From NCBI GenBank assembly GCA_964613305.1, contig CAZTII010000008.1, forward strand, positions 1-45,441: DNA of 45,441 bases. Reading direction: 5' to 3'. This stretch comes from CAZTII01 sp964613305 (GTDB lineage: Bacteria > Bacillota_I > Bacilli_A > Erysipelotrichales > Erysipelotrichaceae). Shown here one piece after another: positions 14,885-24,505 of this stretch. The notes beneath the pieces were generated by a model. That model ran no database searches, was not told the DNA's origin, and was given only the letters and a program-made list of their open reading frames with translations. How positions within the stretch are numbered: position 1 is the first letter of the stretch; the number at the start of each line of letters is the position of its first letter. The position numbers and the translations under genes were made by a program.

Positions 14885-15853
14885 ATGAAAAAAATACAAT
14901 GTTTTTTTGAAGGATGTACTATTGAAAATGATGATACTCAACCTTTTGTCGAGTTGGTTGAATATTTAAAAACACTGAACAACACCATGGTCGTGGTGCT
15001 TTTAGTTGTCGGTATTTTTTATAGTGAGAATCAAAAAAATAATTATAGTTCACTACTTAAACAACAATTTCCTCATCTTACGATTAAATGGAATTGGGGT
15101 TATTTAAAAGCTTCTGATGAAGTTGGTTTTATTATTGAAACATATGATGAACAAATGAATCAACTTGATAAGAAAGAATTAATCATGAAATTAACGGATA
15201 ACTTTCCGTTCAGTGCGATTAAGACAATAGCTGATTTTAAGGCGTTATGCGCTCAATTTAAATCGTCTTGGTATGAAACGATATGTATGTTTGAACCTTC
15301 CTTAGATAGCTATTTAGACCGTTATGTAGAGGATATATTAAATCGTAGTAAGTATGGTGTACAACTTAAAGGAAGTACTGCCAAATCATTGCATTTAAGT
15401 GCTAGTCTACTCAGTGATCATCATAAAGATAAAGAAGCACTAGTCGCATTATGTTATAGCCATGCATTACATGGAAACTATGTTGAAGCGATGGTGATGG
15501 TAGAATATCAATTGCGCAATGCATCAAAAGTTCAATGTAAAAAAGCATTAGCAATTGCGGGTTGTTATGGCTCAATTGTATCTACTATATTACATGATAA
15601 TGGTTACAATAGTGAAGCGACGATTCAATTGATGATGGCAGTAATAGTAAGTTGTGTCATTGCTGGATACAGTCATCGTCATATGGAAATGGCTGCTCAA
15701 CTAGCTATGAATGCATTACTTACTAAAAACAAATTGAATAACACACCTAATGATGTATTACTAGCTTTAGATATTATTTTTTTAATTAATTATAGCGATA
15801 CGATATTGTCACAAGTTGATTTAGATGCTTTCTTGGAGCAATACTGTGTCTAG
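14885..15853 (+). CDS. Unknown protein between holA and the U32 gene
   Basis: I do not recognise this 322-residue protein. It has no signal peptide. One short hydrophobic stretch (TMVVVLLVVGIF, residues 34-45) looks like a buried beta strand of an N-terminal alpha/beta domain (about 1-100) and not a membrane anchor. The C-terminal two thirds is helical, with repeated alanine- and leucine-rich helices (about 165-300) that resemble a TPR-like or other helical-repeat scaffold. Six or more cysteines are scattered with no metal motif. GAGG precedes the ATG, the gene lies 2 bases after holA, and its end overlaps the U32 gene by 8 bases, so it is tightly embedded in a housekeeping operon. Confidence 0.75.
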   Translation: MKKIQCFFEGCTIENDDTQPFVELVEYLKTLNNTMVVVLLVVGIFYSENQKNNYSSLLKQQFPHLTIKWNWGYLKASDEVGFIIETYDEQMNQLDKKELIMKLTDNFPFSAIKTIADFKALCAQFKSSWYETICMFEPSLDSYLDRYVEDILNRSKYGVQLKGSTAKSLHLSASLLSDHHKDKEALVALCYSHALHGNYVEAMVMVEYQLRNASKVQCKKALAIAGCYGSIVSTILHDNGYNSEATIQLMMAVIVSCVIAGYSHRHMEMAAQLAMNALLTKNKLNNTPNDVLLALDIIFLINYSDTILSQVDLDAFLEQYCV

Positions 15854-18065
15854 AGTAGAAATATTAGCGCCTTGCGGCAGCTTTGAAGCATTGTATGCCG
15901 CAATTCATTATGGTGCCAATGCTGTTTATTGCGGAGGAAAGAATTTTGGTGCTAGAGCGTATTCTAGCAATTTTAATCATGAAGAAATGAAAGAAGTTGT
16001 TCGTTATGCTCATCATCATGATGTAAAAGTATATGTAACGATGAATACATTACTTTATGAAGATGAATTCGACGACGTAAAAAATGATGTAGATTACTAT
16101 TATTCCATTGATGTTGATGCATTAATTATCCAGGATTTAGGACTTTTAAGTTATGTATTAAAAACATATCCCGATTTTGAAGTACATGCCTCCACACAGA
16201 TGCATGTTCATAATAAAAAAGGAATTTTATTTTTAAAAGAACTTGGTGTAAAAAGAATTGTTTTACCACGCGAAACTCCGATTGAAAAAATTAGAGAATA
16301 CTGTCAGTTGAACATTGAAATAGAAACCTTTAGTTATGGTGCACTATGCATTAGTTATAGTGGACAATGTTTGATGAGCAGTGTTACTCAACAACGTTCA
16401 GGTAATAAAGGTATGTGTGCGCAAAGTTGTCGTATGAAATATGAACTAATTCGCCAAAAAGACAATAGTGTGATTGCAAGTGAAGGTAATTATTTATTAA
16501 GTCCTAAAGATTTAAATACATTAAATAATGTCCATGAATTGATTGAAGCTGGAGTATCTAGTTTAAAAATTGAAGGACGAATGAAAAAAGCGGAATATGT
16601 TGGTAAAGTTGTTTCAGAGTTTGTAAAAGCGACTTCTTGTTACTATGATAATAAACAATACACTTGTTCAAAAGATAGTGAGAAAGAATTAAAAAGTGTT
16701 TTTAATCGTGAATTTACGGCAGGACGTGTGTTTCATGCTCAAGGAAAAGAGTTAATGAATTATTTTCGACCAAATCATGTTGGTACTCCTTTAGGAAAAA
16801 TTATAAAAGCAACGAAAGATAATATCATTATTCAATTAAGTGATGATTTAAATCAATTTGATGGTATTCGTATTCTTCAAGAGAACGATGTAGGTTTCAT
16901 TGTTAACTTTATTAAAGTAAAAGGGAAATTAGTCAGAAGTGCTAAAAAAGGTGAACAAGTAGAAATTCCATGCACGCAGTATGTTTCTATTGGTTCTATG
17001 GTACTAAAAACGAGTGATACTCTCTTAAATCAACGACTGTTAAATGATACGTCAAAACCATTTAAAACGGTATCATTAACGTGTGAGGTTAGCGCTAAAA
17101 TAGGAAAACCATTTATAATTCAACTTAGCGATGGTAAACATCAAGTCATGGTTTCTAGTGATGAAATGTGTCAAAAAGCACTTAATCAGCCGATGAGTAA
17201 AGAAAGAATTATCGAACAAATTAGTAAGTTTAATGATCCTTTGTTTACGTTGAAACAATGTGATATTGATATGGATGATATATATTTTTCAATTAAAGAA
17301 ATCAACGCATTACGTCGTTCTTGTTTGCAACAACTGATTGAAAAACGTCAACTATTTCATCATCGAACAACAAAAAAAGAACAATTTTTTCCACTAAAAG
17401 AAATACCATTAACTTCAACAACAATTGTTGAAATTATGAAAAAAGAACAAATCATTGAATCTGATAATATTCTATTATGTAGCAGTTCAGCATTGTTATG
17501 TAAACAAAATGATATCATGTATGCATCTAGTACTATCACAGATGATATGGCAACACAAGCTACCATTGTCAATGATTTAGGTGGTTTATACCAACACAAA
17601 GACTTTATAGCAGGACATGGATTAAATTGTACAAACAGTTATTGTTTAGCTTTTTTATATGAACATGGCGCGACAAATGTAATTTTTAGTGTGGAAATGG
17701 ATAAAAATTCCATTGAAAAAACGTGTAATGCATTTGAAAAACGATATGGATTTATGCCAAATACGACAACATATGTGTATGGAAGACGCAATTTAATGAT
17801 TAGCGATTATTGTGTAGTAAATTCCTTGTTGAGTGATGGAAGTAAGGAAAATTGTAGTCTTTGTATACAAGAAAATTATGCCTTAAAAGATGGTTTTAAT
17901 AATACATATCCTTTGCGTCGTGATGATCATTGTCACAGTATTATTTTAGAACACAAACCTTTTTCATCGTTGGATAAAACGATATCCACAAATAAATACA
18001 TAAGATTAACGATTGAAGATGAAAAAGAAGCAAAAAAAGTTATAAAAAGGTGGTTTTACGATTAA
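15846..18065 (+). CDS. U32 family protein, RlhA-like (with DUF3656-type region)
   Basis: A 739-residue member of the peptidase U32 family. The best studied relatives are RNA hydroxylases: RlhA for 23S rRNA C2501 and TrhP/TrhO-linked enzymes for tRNA. They are not necessarily proteases. The N-terminal barrel starts EILAPCGSFEALYAAIHYGA. Four cysteines, C168, C175, C191 and C195, match the family cluster region around GNKGMCAQSCRMKYE, and SSLKIEGRMKKAEYV follows. A middle region with FNREFTAGRVFHAQGKE fits the DUF3656-type segment. The C-terminal part has YGRRNLMISDYC and a further Cys set (NCSLC, DDHC) seen in long U32 proteins. I chose the GTG at 15846 because TTGGAG lies 7 bases upstream; an ATG at 15825 lacks a site. 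Naming it rlhA would be a guess. Confidence 0.88.
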   Translation: MSRVEILAPCGSFEALYAAIHYGANAVYCGGKNFGARAYSSNFNHEEMKEVVRYAHHHDVKVYVTMNTLLYEDEFDDVKNDVDYYYSIDVDALIIQDLGLLSYVLKTYPDFEVHASTQMHVHNKKGILFLKELGVKRIVLPRETPIEKIREYCQLNIEIETFSYGALCISYSGQCLMSSVTQQRSGNKGMCAQSCRMKYELIRQKDNSVIASEGNYLLSPKDLNTLNNVHELIEAGVSSLKIEGRMKKAEYVGKVVSEFVKATSCYYDNKQYTCSKDSEKELKSVFNREFTAGRVFHAQGKELMNYFRPNHVGTPLGKIIKATKDNIIIQLSDDLNQFDGIRILQENDVGFIVNFIKVKGKLVRSAKKGEQVEIPCTQYVSIGSMVLKTSDTLLNQRLLNDTSKPFKTVSLTCEVSAKIGKPFIIQLSDGKHQVMVSSDEMCQKALNQPMSKERIIEQISKFNDPLFTLKQCDIDMDDIYFSIKEINALRRSCLQQLIEKRQLFHHRTTKKEQFFPLKEIPLTSTTIVEIMKKEQIIESDNILLCSSSALLCKQNDIMYASSTITDDMATQATIVNDLGGLYQHKDFIAGHGLNCTNSYCLAFLYEHGATNVIFSVEMDKNSIEKTCNAFEKRYGFMPNTTTYVYGRRNLMISDYCVVNSLLSDGSKENCSLCIQENYALKDGFNNTYPLRRDDHCHSIILEHKPFSSLDKTISTNKYIRLTIEDEKEAKKVIKRWFYD

Positions 18066-18102
18066 AAAATCGGTGAAGTCCTTTTATAAGAGGTCTGATT
18101 TT
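18065..18102 (+). terminator. Hairpin after the U32 gene
   Basis: AAAATC (18065-18070) can pair with GATTTT (18097-18102). Inside it AGTCCTTT (18077-18084) pairs with AGAGGTCT (18089-18096, with one mismatch and one G-T pair). The 3' arm ends in TTTT. This is a plausible terminator between the U32 operon and smc, and it could work in both directions. Confidence 0.5.
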
Positions 18103-18110
18103 GTTATAAT
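18102..18110 (+). promoter_or_regulatory. Extended -10 promoter of the smc operon
   Basis: TGTTATAAT is a perfect extended -10 (TATAAT at 18105-18110) directly behind the hairpin that ends the previous unit. It is about 26 bases before the smc ATG. Confidence 0.65.
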
Positions 18111-18135
18111 TATTTGGTAGATAGGGTGGATGAGA

Positions 18136-21084
18136 ATGTTTTTAAAAAGAATTGAAATACAAGGATTTAAATCATTTGCAGACAAAGTGGTCATTCAGTT
18201 TGAGCATTCTATCACTGGAATTGTAGGACCAAATGGTTGCGGTAAAAGCAATATTACTGATGCGATTCGTTGGGTTCTTGGAGAACAATCCGTAAAATCA
18301 CTACGAGGTAACAACATGATTGATGTTATCTTCGCAGGTAGTGCTGATCGTAAAATGGTTAATGTGGCGGAAGTGACGCTAGTGTTTGATAACACACGTC
18401 GTTTTTTAAATTCCCAACTTGATGAGATCGAAGTTACACGTCGCTTGTATCGTAATGGACAAGATGCTGAATACCTTATAAATCGTTCAACTTGTCGATT
18501 GAAAGATATCGTCGATTTAATTATGGATAGTGGGTTAGGAAAAGATTCACTTTCTATGATTTCTCAAGGAAATATTAGTAGTTTCGCGGAAGCAAAACCA
18601 ATTGATCGTCGCGCTATTTTTGAAGAGGCAGCTGGGGTCAGCAAATATAAAAAGAGAAAACTAGAGTCACTATCAAAATTAGAACGAACACAAGATAACA
18701 TAGAACGTAGCCAAGATATTTTATTGGAACTTGAAAAACAAGTATCTCCCTTAAAAAAACAAGCAAAAAAAGCAGTAATTTACCGTGAAAAAATGGATCG
18801 TTTACAACAGATTGAAATTGCCGTATTGGTTGATGATATCAGTCAACTGTCAAAGCAATTAGAAGATAGTCGTAAGGTTTGTCTTGATTTAGAAAGTCAA
18901 CTTCTTATGCAAGAAACAACGTTACAAGTAAATGAAACCCAAACCAATGAAAATAAAAAAGTAGCGAATGATTTAGATCGCGATATCAATAAGATTCAAG
19001 AAGAATATTTAAAAGTGTTTAATGATATTCAATTGCTTGAAGCAAGTCGTATAAAACTAGAAGAAAAAAGAAAATATGCGATTGAAGTTGGTAATCAAGA
19101 AGAAAAAGAGAAAGAGATTAAACAATTATATAATGAAGCAATTCTTGAATATGATGACCGTTTAGCACGTTTTAAACAAACGGAAGTTGATATTTCTTTA
19201 TTTACGAGCTCGTTAAATAACATTAATCATGAATTAATCGAACTTACGAGTAAAAAAGAAATGATGTCAAATCAATTACGTCATTTACAAAATCGTTTTG
19301 ATCAATTGTCAACGATGTTAAAAGATCCATTTACTAGTCAACATGGTGTTAAATCAATCATGGATAACGAAGCTTCGTTACTTGGAATTATGGGTGTTGT
19401 TGGTGTTGTATTAAAACCATCTGAAGGATATGAGGAAGCAATTAGTGTTGCTTTAGGAGGTTCATTATACAATATCGTCACAAACAATGAGGAAGCGGCT
19501 CGAAAAGCTATTCATTTCTTAAAGAAAAATCAGAGTGGAAAAGCAACATTTTTACCACTTACCGTTTTAAAACCGCGATATTTAAATCGTGAACATGAAA
19601 TAATCGCTAACAATGTTGAAGGATATTTAGGTATTGCAAAAGATTTTATTTCATGTGAGAGTGTTTTTAATTCTGTAGCTGAGTCTTTATTAGGACAAGT
19701 TCTTGTTTGTTCAGATTTACAAGTAGGAAATACCTTAGCTACTTATTTAAATTATAACTATAAAATAGTAACATTAGATGGAGAAGTAATCCATCGCGGT
19801 GGTTCTATGACAGGTGGAAAAGTTCGTAACGAAACTTCCATTATTACCTTTAAAAAACAATTAACAGAAGTTAAAAATAGCTTGGATAGTAAACAAGCAG
19901 AATTAGCACTGATTCAAAAATCAATTGATGAAAAAGGACGTTTTAAAGAACAAACGCAAGAAGCGCTAATGAATAAACGTTTAGAATCAGCAAAACTTGA
20001 ATCGCTTGTCGATGCGAAAAAAGCTAAAGTTGAACAATGTAAACGTGATTATGCCTTGATTAATCCAGAGGGGGTAAACAAGGATACGAGTGAAGAAGAT
20101 AATTACGCAAGTGAGTTAATCAATAGGTTGAATAAATCGTATAGTTTACGCGATGATTATAATGAACAAGTTCGAAATAAACGCGAACAACGATTAAAAT
20201 TAATGCAAGAAATTGAACGTAAAGAAATGCAGATGCGTCAATTACGAAAAGATTTTAATGTTGCTAGCGCTAGTTTAAATGCGATTAAAATTGATACTGC
20301 CCGCATTGAAACAAAGTGTGAAGCGAGTTTATCAAGATTGTCCAGTGAATATCAGATGACTTTTGATTATGCAAAAACAAAGGTACCTGAATTAGATATT
20401 CCTAGTGCTAAATCAGAAGTGTTACAATTAAGAAGTGAAATTGATAGCTTAGGTAACATTAATATGAATGCTCCTGTTGAATATGATGAAGTAAATCAAC
20501 GATATGAATTTCTAAAAGAACAAATTGATGATTTATTGGAAAGCAGAGATAAGATTTGTACTGCCATTGATGAAATGGATGCGGTGATGACAAAGCAGTT
20601 TAAAGAAATGTTCGATAAAATTAATGCTGAGTTAAACAATACATTCCAAGCATTGTTTGGTGGCGGTAAAGCACGATTAATTTTAGAAGATCCAAGTGAT
20701 ATTTTAAATACTGGAATTGATGTGGATGTTCAACCTCCTGGTAAGGCTATTCAAAACATTCGATTGTTCTCAGGTGGTGAAAAAAGCTTGATTGCGATTA
20801 GTGTATTATTTTCTATCTTACGCGTTCGTCCAGTTCCTCTATGTATTTTTGATGAAGTGGAAGCTGCACTTGATCAAAGCAACGTGGAACGTTTTGCACG
20901 ATACTTAAAGAATTTTAGTCAAGATACACAGTTTATTGTCGTTACTCATCGACCAGGTACAATGATTCAATGTGATGTGTTGTACGGGGTAACAATGCAA
21001 AAACAAGGAGTTTCACAAATGTTAAAAGTAGAATTAACTGACGCAATTTTACTTTCAAAAGAGAGTGAGGAGGAGAAATCATGA
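18136..21084 (+). CDS. smc: Chromosome segregation ATPase SMC, short-armed
   Basis: SMC dimers with ScpA and ScpB organise and resolve the chromosome. Seen in order: the N-terminal head with Walker A GPNGCGKSN (31-39); a first coiled-coil arm (about 170-398); a hinge (about 400-561, ending GGSMTGGK); a second arm (about 565-790); and a C-terminal head with signature SGGEK (879-883) and Walker B FDEVEAAL (D906, E907). The total is 982 residues. B. subtilis SMC is 1186, and the missing 200 or so are split between the two arms. Mycoplasma SMC proteins (P115) have about this length. The ATG at 18136 fits the usual MFLKRIEIQGFKSFADK start and lies 7 bases after AGGGTGG; the ATG at 18130 is too close to that site. 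It overlaps ftsY by 4 bases. Confidence 0.96.
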   Translation: MFLKRIEIQGFKSFADKVVIQFEHSITGIVGPNGCGKSNITDAIRWVLGEQSVKSLRGNNMIDVIFAGSADRKMVNVAEVTLVFDNTRRFLNSQLDEIEVTRRLYRNGQDAEYLINRSTCRLKDIVDLIMDSGLGKDSLSMISQGNISSFAEAKPIDRRAIFEEAAGVSKYKKRKLESLSKLERTQDNIERSQDILLELEKQVSPLKKQAKKAVIYREKMDRLQQIEIAVLVDDISQLSKQLEDSRKVCLDLESQLLMQETTLQVNETQTNENKKVANDLDRDINKIQEEYLKVFNDIQLLEASRIKLEEKRKYAIEVGNQEEKEKEIKQLYNEAILEYDDRLARFKQTEVDISLFTSSLNNINHELIELTSKKEMMSNQLRHLQNRFDQLSTMLKDPFTSQHGVKSIMDNEASLLGIMGVVGVVLKPSEGYEEAISVALGGSLYNIVTNNEEAARKAIHFLKKNQSGKATFLPLTVLKPRYLNREHEIIANNVEGYLGIAKDFISCESVFNSVAESLLGQVLVCSDLQVGNTLATYLNYNYKIVTLDGEVIHRGGSMTGGKVRNETSIITFKKQLTEVKNSLDSKQAELALIQKSIDEKGRFKEQTQEALMNKRLESAKLESLVDAKKAKVEQCKRDYALINPEGVNKDTSEEDNYASELINRLNKSYSLRDDYNEQVRNKREQRLKLMQEIERKEMQMRQLRKDFNVASASLNAIKIDTARIETKCEASLSRLSSEYQMTFDYAKTKVPELDIPSAKSEVLQLRSEIDSLGNINMNAPVEYDEVNQRYEFLKEQIDDLLESRDKICTAIDEMDAVMTKQFKEMFDKINAELNNTFQALFGGGKARLILEDPSDILNTGIDVDVQPPGKAIQNIRLFSGGEKSLIAISVLFSILRVRPVPLCIFDEVEAALDQSNVERFARYLKNFSQDTQFIVVTHRPGTMIQCDVLYGVTMQKQGVSQMLKVELTDAILLSKESEEEKS

Positions 21085-22052
21085 GTTTTTTTGAAAAATT
21101 AAAAAATACGTTTAGTAAAAAAAATGATCAAGCTGTTTACTTAAGCGGATTTAAAAAGACGAAAGATTCTTTATCTGCTAAATTGAATTCGATGAGTTTT
21201 ACATATAATGGTATTAATGATGAGTTTTTGGAAGAGTTAACCATTGTCTTGTTGGAAAGTGATGTTGGTATTGAAACAACTGATGAAATATGTTTACGTC
21301 TAAAAAACTTAGCTAAAAAATATCCAAAGATTTCATTTCATTATGCTATGGAATTTTTAATTGAAATATGTGAAGAAATATACAATGAGAAACCAGTTGC
21401 GGATATTGTGATGAATGACAATGGTCCAACAGTAATTTTGATGGTAGGTGTTAATGGTAGCGGTAAAACAACATCCACAGCGAAACTAGCATCAATGTAC
21501 TTAGACATGGGTAAAACGGTAGCTCTAGTAGCGGCGGATACCTTTAGAGCTGGTGCTACGGAACAACTTCAAGCGTGGGCCGATTCATTGAGTATTCCTT
21601 GCATTATAGGCAAAGCTAATTGTGATCCAAGTAGTGTTTTGGTTGATGGATGTCGTTACGCTAAAGAAAACAATATCGATATATTATTATGTGATACAGC
21701 AGGACGTTTACAAAATAAAGTAAATTTAATGAATGAATTGGCGAAAATGAGGAAGGTTGTAGCACGTGAAATTGAAGGTGCTCCTCATAATGTATGGCTT
21801 GTTTTAGATGGAACTACCGGACAAAACGGTTTATCACAAGCCCGTTTATTTCAAGAAGTGACACATGTTACGGGAATTATATTAACAAAAATGGATGGTA
21901 CAGCTAAAGGCGGTATTGTTATGGCAATAAAATATTGTTTAAATATTCCCGTATATTATATTGGTTTAGGAGAAAAAGTTACTGATTTAAGACCTTTTGA
22001 TAGCAGCGCCTATTTATATAGTATTTCTGAAGGATTAGCAAGTGCTCGATAA
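21081..22052 (+). CDS. ftsY: Signal recognition particle receptor FtsY
   Basis: The SRP receptor GTPase, which docks SRP-ribosome complexes at the membrane. The 323 residues are essentially the NG domain, with only a short basic N-terminus and no long acidic A domain. The G domain shows the P-loop GVNGSGKTT (123-131), AADTFRAGATEQLQAWA, DTAGRLQNK and the guanine-specificity motif TKMDGTAKGG. Coupled to smc by a 4-base overlap with a GGAGGAG site in the end of smc. It is followed by ylxM, as in B. subtilis, but ffh is not in the cluster. Confidence 0.96.
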   Translation: MSFFEKLKNTFSKKNDQAVYLSGFKKTKDSLSAKLNSMSFTYNGINDEFLEELTIVLLESDVGIETTDEICLRLKNLAKKYPKISFHYAMEFLIEICEEIYNEKPVADIVMNDNGPTVILMVGVNGSGKTTSTAKLASMYLDMGKTVALVAADTFRAGATEQLQAWADSLSIPCIIGKANCDPSSVLVDGCRYAKENNIDILLCDTAGRLQNKVNLMNELAKMRKVVAREIEGAPHNVWLVLDGTTGQNGLSQARLFQEVTHVTGIILTKMDGTAKGGIVMAIKYCLNIPVYYIGLGEKVTDLRPFDSSAYLYSISEGLASAR

Positions 22053-22356
22053 AGTAGATACTATTAATGAGTATTTAGATGTATATGAATCGCTATTAAC
22101 GAGTAAACAACGCAATATTTGTGATTATTACTATCGTGAGGATTATTCCTTGGCAGAAATTGCAGAATTATTGGATATTTCACGATCAGCGATTTTCGAT
22201 ACCATTAAAAAAAGCGAACTATTATTAACAGAGTATGAAGAAAAAATAGGGTTTATTGCGTATCAAAAAAAGGTTCAACACTGTTTTAAAACACTAAATT
22301 CATTGAATAATGTGGAAGTAAACACAATCATTAATCAATGTTTGGATACTGAATAA
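22042..22356 (+). CDS. ylxM: YlxM/p13-like HTH protein
   Basis: A 104-residue DNA-binding-type protein of the YlxM (UPF0122) family, with a sigma-70 region 4-like helix-turn-helix: YYYREDYSLAEIAELLDISRSAIFDTIKKSE (split: recognition helix at about residues 40-55). YlxM is associated with SRP in several Firmicutes; its exact role is unsettled. It begins at a GTG inside the end of ftsY (11-base overlap), with GAAGGA 7 bases upstream. Normally ffh follows; here ackA does, 11 bases on. Confidence 0.9.
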   Translation: MLDKVDTINEYLDVYESLLTSKQRNICDYYYREDYSLAEIAELLDISRSAIFDTIKKSELLLTEYEEKIGFIAYQKKVQHCFKTLNSLNNVEVNTIINQCLDTE

Positions 22357-22367
22357 AGGAGGATACT

Positions 22368-23567
22368 ATGAGTAAAATTATTTCAGTAAATGCAGGTTCA
22401 TCTTCACTTAAATTTCAATTATTTGATATGCCAAGTGAAACCGTACTAACATCAGGAATTGCCGAGCGTATTGGTCTTGAAGAAGGTGTCTTTACGATTA
22501 AATTTAATGGTGAAAAAGTTGTAAGCAATTTACCGATTAAAAACCATACCGTTGCGGTTGAATTATTGCTGAAAGCATTAGTTGAACACAAGATTGTAGA
22601 AAACTTAAATGAAATTACAGCAGCTGGACATCGTGTTGTACAAGGTGGTTCTTATTTCAATAAGTCAGTTAAGGCTGATGATTTCGCTATTGAAACAGTT
22701 GAAAAATTATCATCATTAGCTCCTCTTCACAATCCAGCAAATTTAATTGGTTACCGTGCATTTAAAGAAGCTCTACCTTCTATTGAACACGTGTTTGTCT
22801 TTGATACAGCATTCCATCAAACAATGGATGAAGCAACATTCATGTATGCAGTACCATATGAGTGGTACACAGATTATCAAGTAAGACGTTATGGTGCGCA
22901 TGGAACAAGTCATCAATTTGTCGCAGAACGTTGCTGCGAATTAATGAACAAAGATATCAACAACAGTCGTATTATTACATGCCATTTAGGAAATGGTGCA
23001 TCAATTACTGCGGTTAAAAACGGTAAATGTGTTAACACATCAATGGGCTTTACACCACTTGCTGGTATTATGATGGGTACACGTTGTGGTGATATTGACC
23101 CAGCAATTATTCCTCATATGCAACAAAAAGCTAACTTAAGCCCAGCTGATATTGACAATATCTTAAATAAAAAATCTGGTATGCTTGGTATTTCAGGTAT
23201 TTCAAGCGATGCAAGAGACATTGAAGATGCGGTACAACAAGGAAATGCACGCGCTATTTTAACCCAAGCAATGTACGTAAATCGTGTTGTTAACGTTGTT
23301 GGTGGTTATGTAATGCAAATGGGTGGGGTAGATGCGATTGTATTTACTGCTGGTTTAGGTGAAAATGATACATCATTACGTGGACAAATCTGTAAAGGAT
23401 TTGAAGAAGGTTTAGGTCTAGTAATGGATTATGAACTTAATGCAAAAACACGTTCTAAAGAATGTAAATTAACAAAAGAGGAGTCTAAAGTTCAAGTGTG
23501 GATTGTACCTACCAATGAAGAATTAGTAATTGCTAGAGATACAATGAACATCCTTGGTTTAAACTAA
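22368..23567 (+). CDS. ackA: Acetate kinase
   Basis: A 399-residue ASKHA-fold enzyme that converts acetyl phosphate and ADP to acetate and ATP, the energy-yielding end of fermentation. Family motifs are VNAGSSSLKFQLF at the start, RVVQGG, VFDTAFH, RRYGAHGTSH, HLGNGASI, TPLAGIMMGTRCGDIDP and FTAGLGEND. Length is typical (about 400). AAAGGAGG precedes the ATG. Its TAA overlaps the next ATG by one base (TAATG), so nrnA is coupled. No phosphotransacetylase gene is in the window. Confidence 0.97.
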   Translation: MSKIISVNAGSSSLKFQLFDMPSETVLTSGIAERIGLEEGVFTIKFNGEKVVSNLPIKNHTVAVELLLKALVEHKIVENLNEITAAGHRVVQGGSYFNKSVKADDFAIETVEKLSSLAPLHNPANLIGYRAFKEALPSIEHVFVFDTAFHQTMDEATFMYAVPYEWYTDYQVRRYGAHGTSHQFVAERCCELMNKDINNSRIITCHLGNGASITAVKNGKCVNTSMGFTPLAGIMMGTRCGDIDPAIIPHMQQKANLSPADIDNILNKKSGMLGISGISSDARDIEDAVQQGNARAILTQAMYVNRVVNVVGGYVMQMGGVDAIVFTAGLGENDTSLRGQICKGFEEGLGLVMDYELNAKTRSKECKLTKEESKVQVWIVPTNEELVIARDTMNILGLN

Positions 23568-24502
23568 TGATTGATGCCTTTTTAAACGAAATTAATTCTT
23601 ATGATACAATAACACTGTTTCGCCACATTAATCCGGATGGCGATGCATTAGGAAGTCAGCTAGGACTAAAGTCCTGGCTGATGGATAATTTTAACAACAA
23701 AAAAATTGTAGCATGTGGATTTCATCAACCAACAGAATCTTTTTTTGAAGAAATGGATCATGTTGATGATGAAACGATTAAAAATAGTTTAGCGATTGTA
23801 TTAGATACATCAGTAATGAATAGAATCGACGATAGTAGAGTAAAAACAGCAAAAAAAATTGTTCGAATTGATCATCATATTTATACCGAACAATGTGGTG
23901 ATGTCGAATGGGTTCGACCCGATTATGCGGCAACGTGTGAATTTTTAGCAACTATTTTTACATCTTGTGATTATATCTTATCGAACAAAACAGCAACGTA
24001 TTTATATCGAGGTTTATTAACTGATACAATGTGTTTTAAAACAAATAACACAACATCCCATACATTGTTAATGGCATCTAAATTAGCTGAAAAAGACTTA
24101 AATTTAGCCAAAATTAACGCTGAAATGTTTGATAGAAATGTTGATCAATTTTATTTTGCCAATAAAATTAGAACATTATCAACCATCGATAAAAAATGTT
24201 CAATTTTAGTACTAAAACAAGAAGATTTCTACCCAATGAGTCCATCAACTGCTAGAAATTATGTTGTTGAATTAGGTGGCTTAAAAGAAGTAGAAATTTG
24301 GGCTTTATTTACAGAAGAAAAAATTGACAACAACATTATCTATAGTGGTTCCATTCGTTCAAAAAGAATTGAAATTAATAAAATAGCGGAACAATTTGGT
24401 GGTGGCGGCCATAAACATGCGTGTGGTATTAAAGGGATTAGTGAGGAGCAACTAATCGAAATGATTGAGTTATTAAAACAAATAGCTTCTAGTGAGGAAT
24501 AA
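23567..24502 (+). CDS. nrnA: DHH-DHHA1 phosphoesterase, NrnA-like
   Basis: A 311-residue DHH phosphoesterase of the type that degrades very short RNAs (nanoRNase) and dephosphorylates pAp in Firmicutes. Some homologues also act on linear cyclic-dinucleotide products. Catalytic metal motifs are HINPDGDALGSQLGL, VLDTS, DHH (102-104) and a later LTDTM. The C-terminal DHHA1 domain has the substrate motif GGGGHKHACGI. It follows ackA with a 1-base overlap and precedes the HU gene by 3 bases. Confidence 0.92.
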   Translation: MIDAFLNEINSYDTITLFRHINPDGDALGSQLGLKSWLMDNFNNKKIVACGFHQPTESFFEEMDHVDDETIKNSLAIVLDTSVMNRIDDSRVKTAKKIVRIDHHIYTEQCGDVEWVRPDYAATCEFLATIFTSCDYILSNKTATYLYRGLLTDTMCFKTNNTTSHTLLMASKLAEKDLNLAKINAEMFDRNVDQFYFANKIRTLSTIDKKCSILVLKQEDFYPMSPSTARNYVVELGGLKEVEIWALFTEEKIDNNIIYSGSIRSKRIEINKIAEQFGGGGHKHACGIKGISEEQLIEMIELLKQIASSEE

Positions 24503-24505
24503 AAC

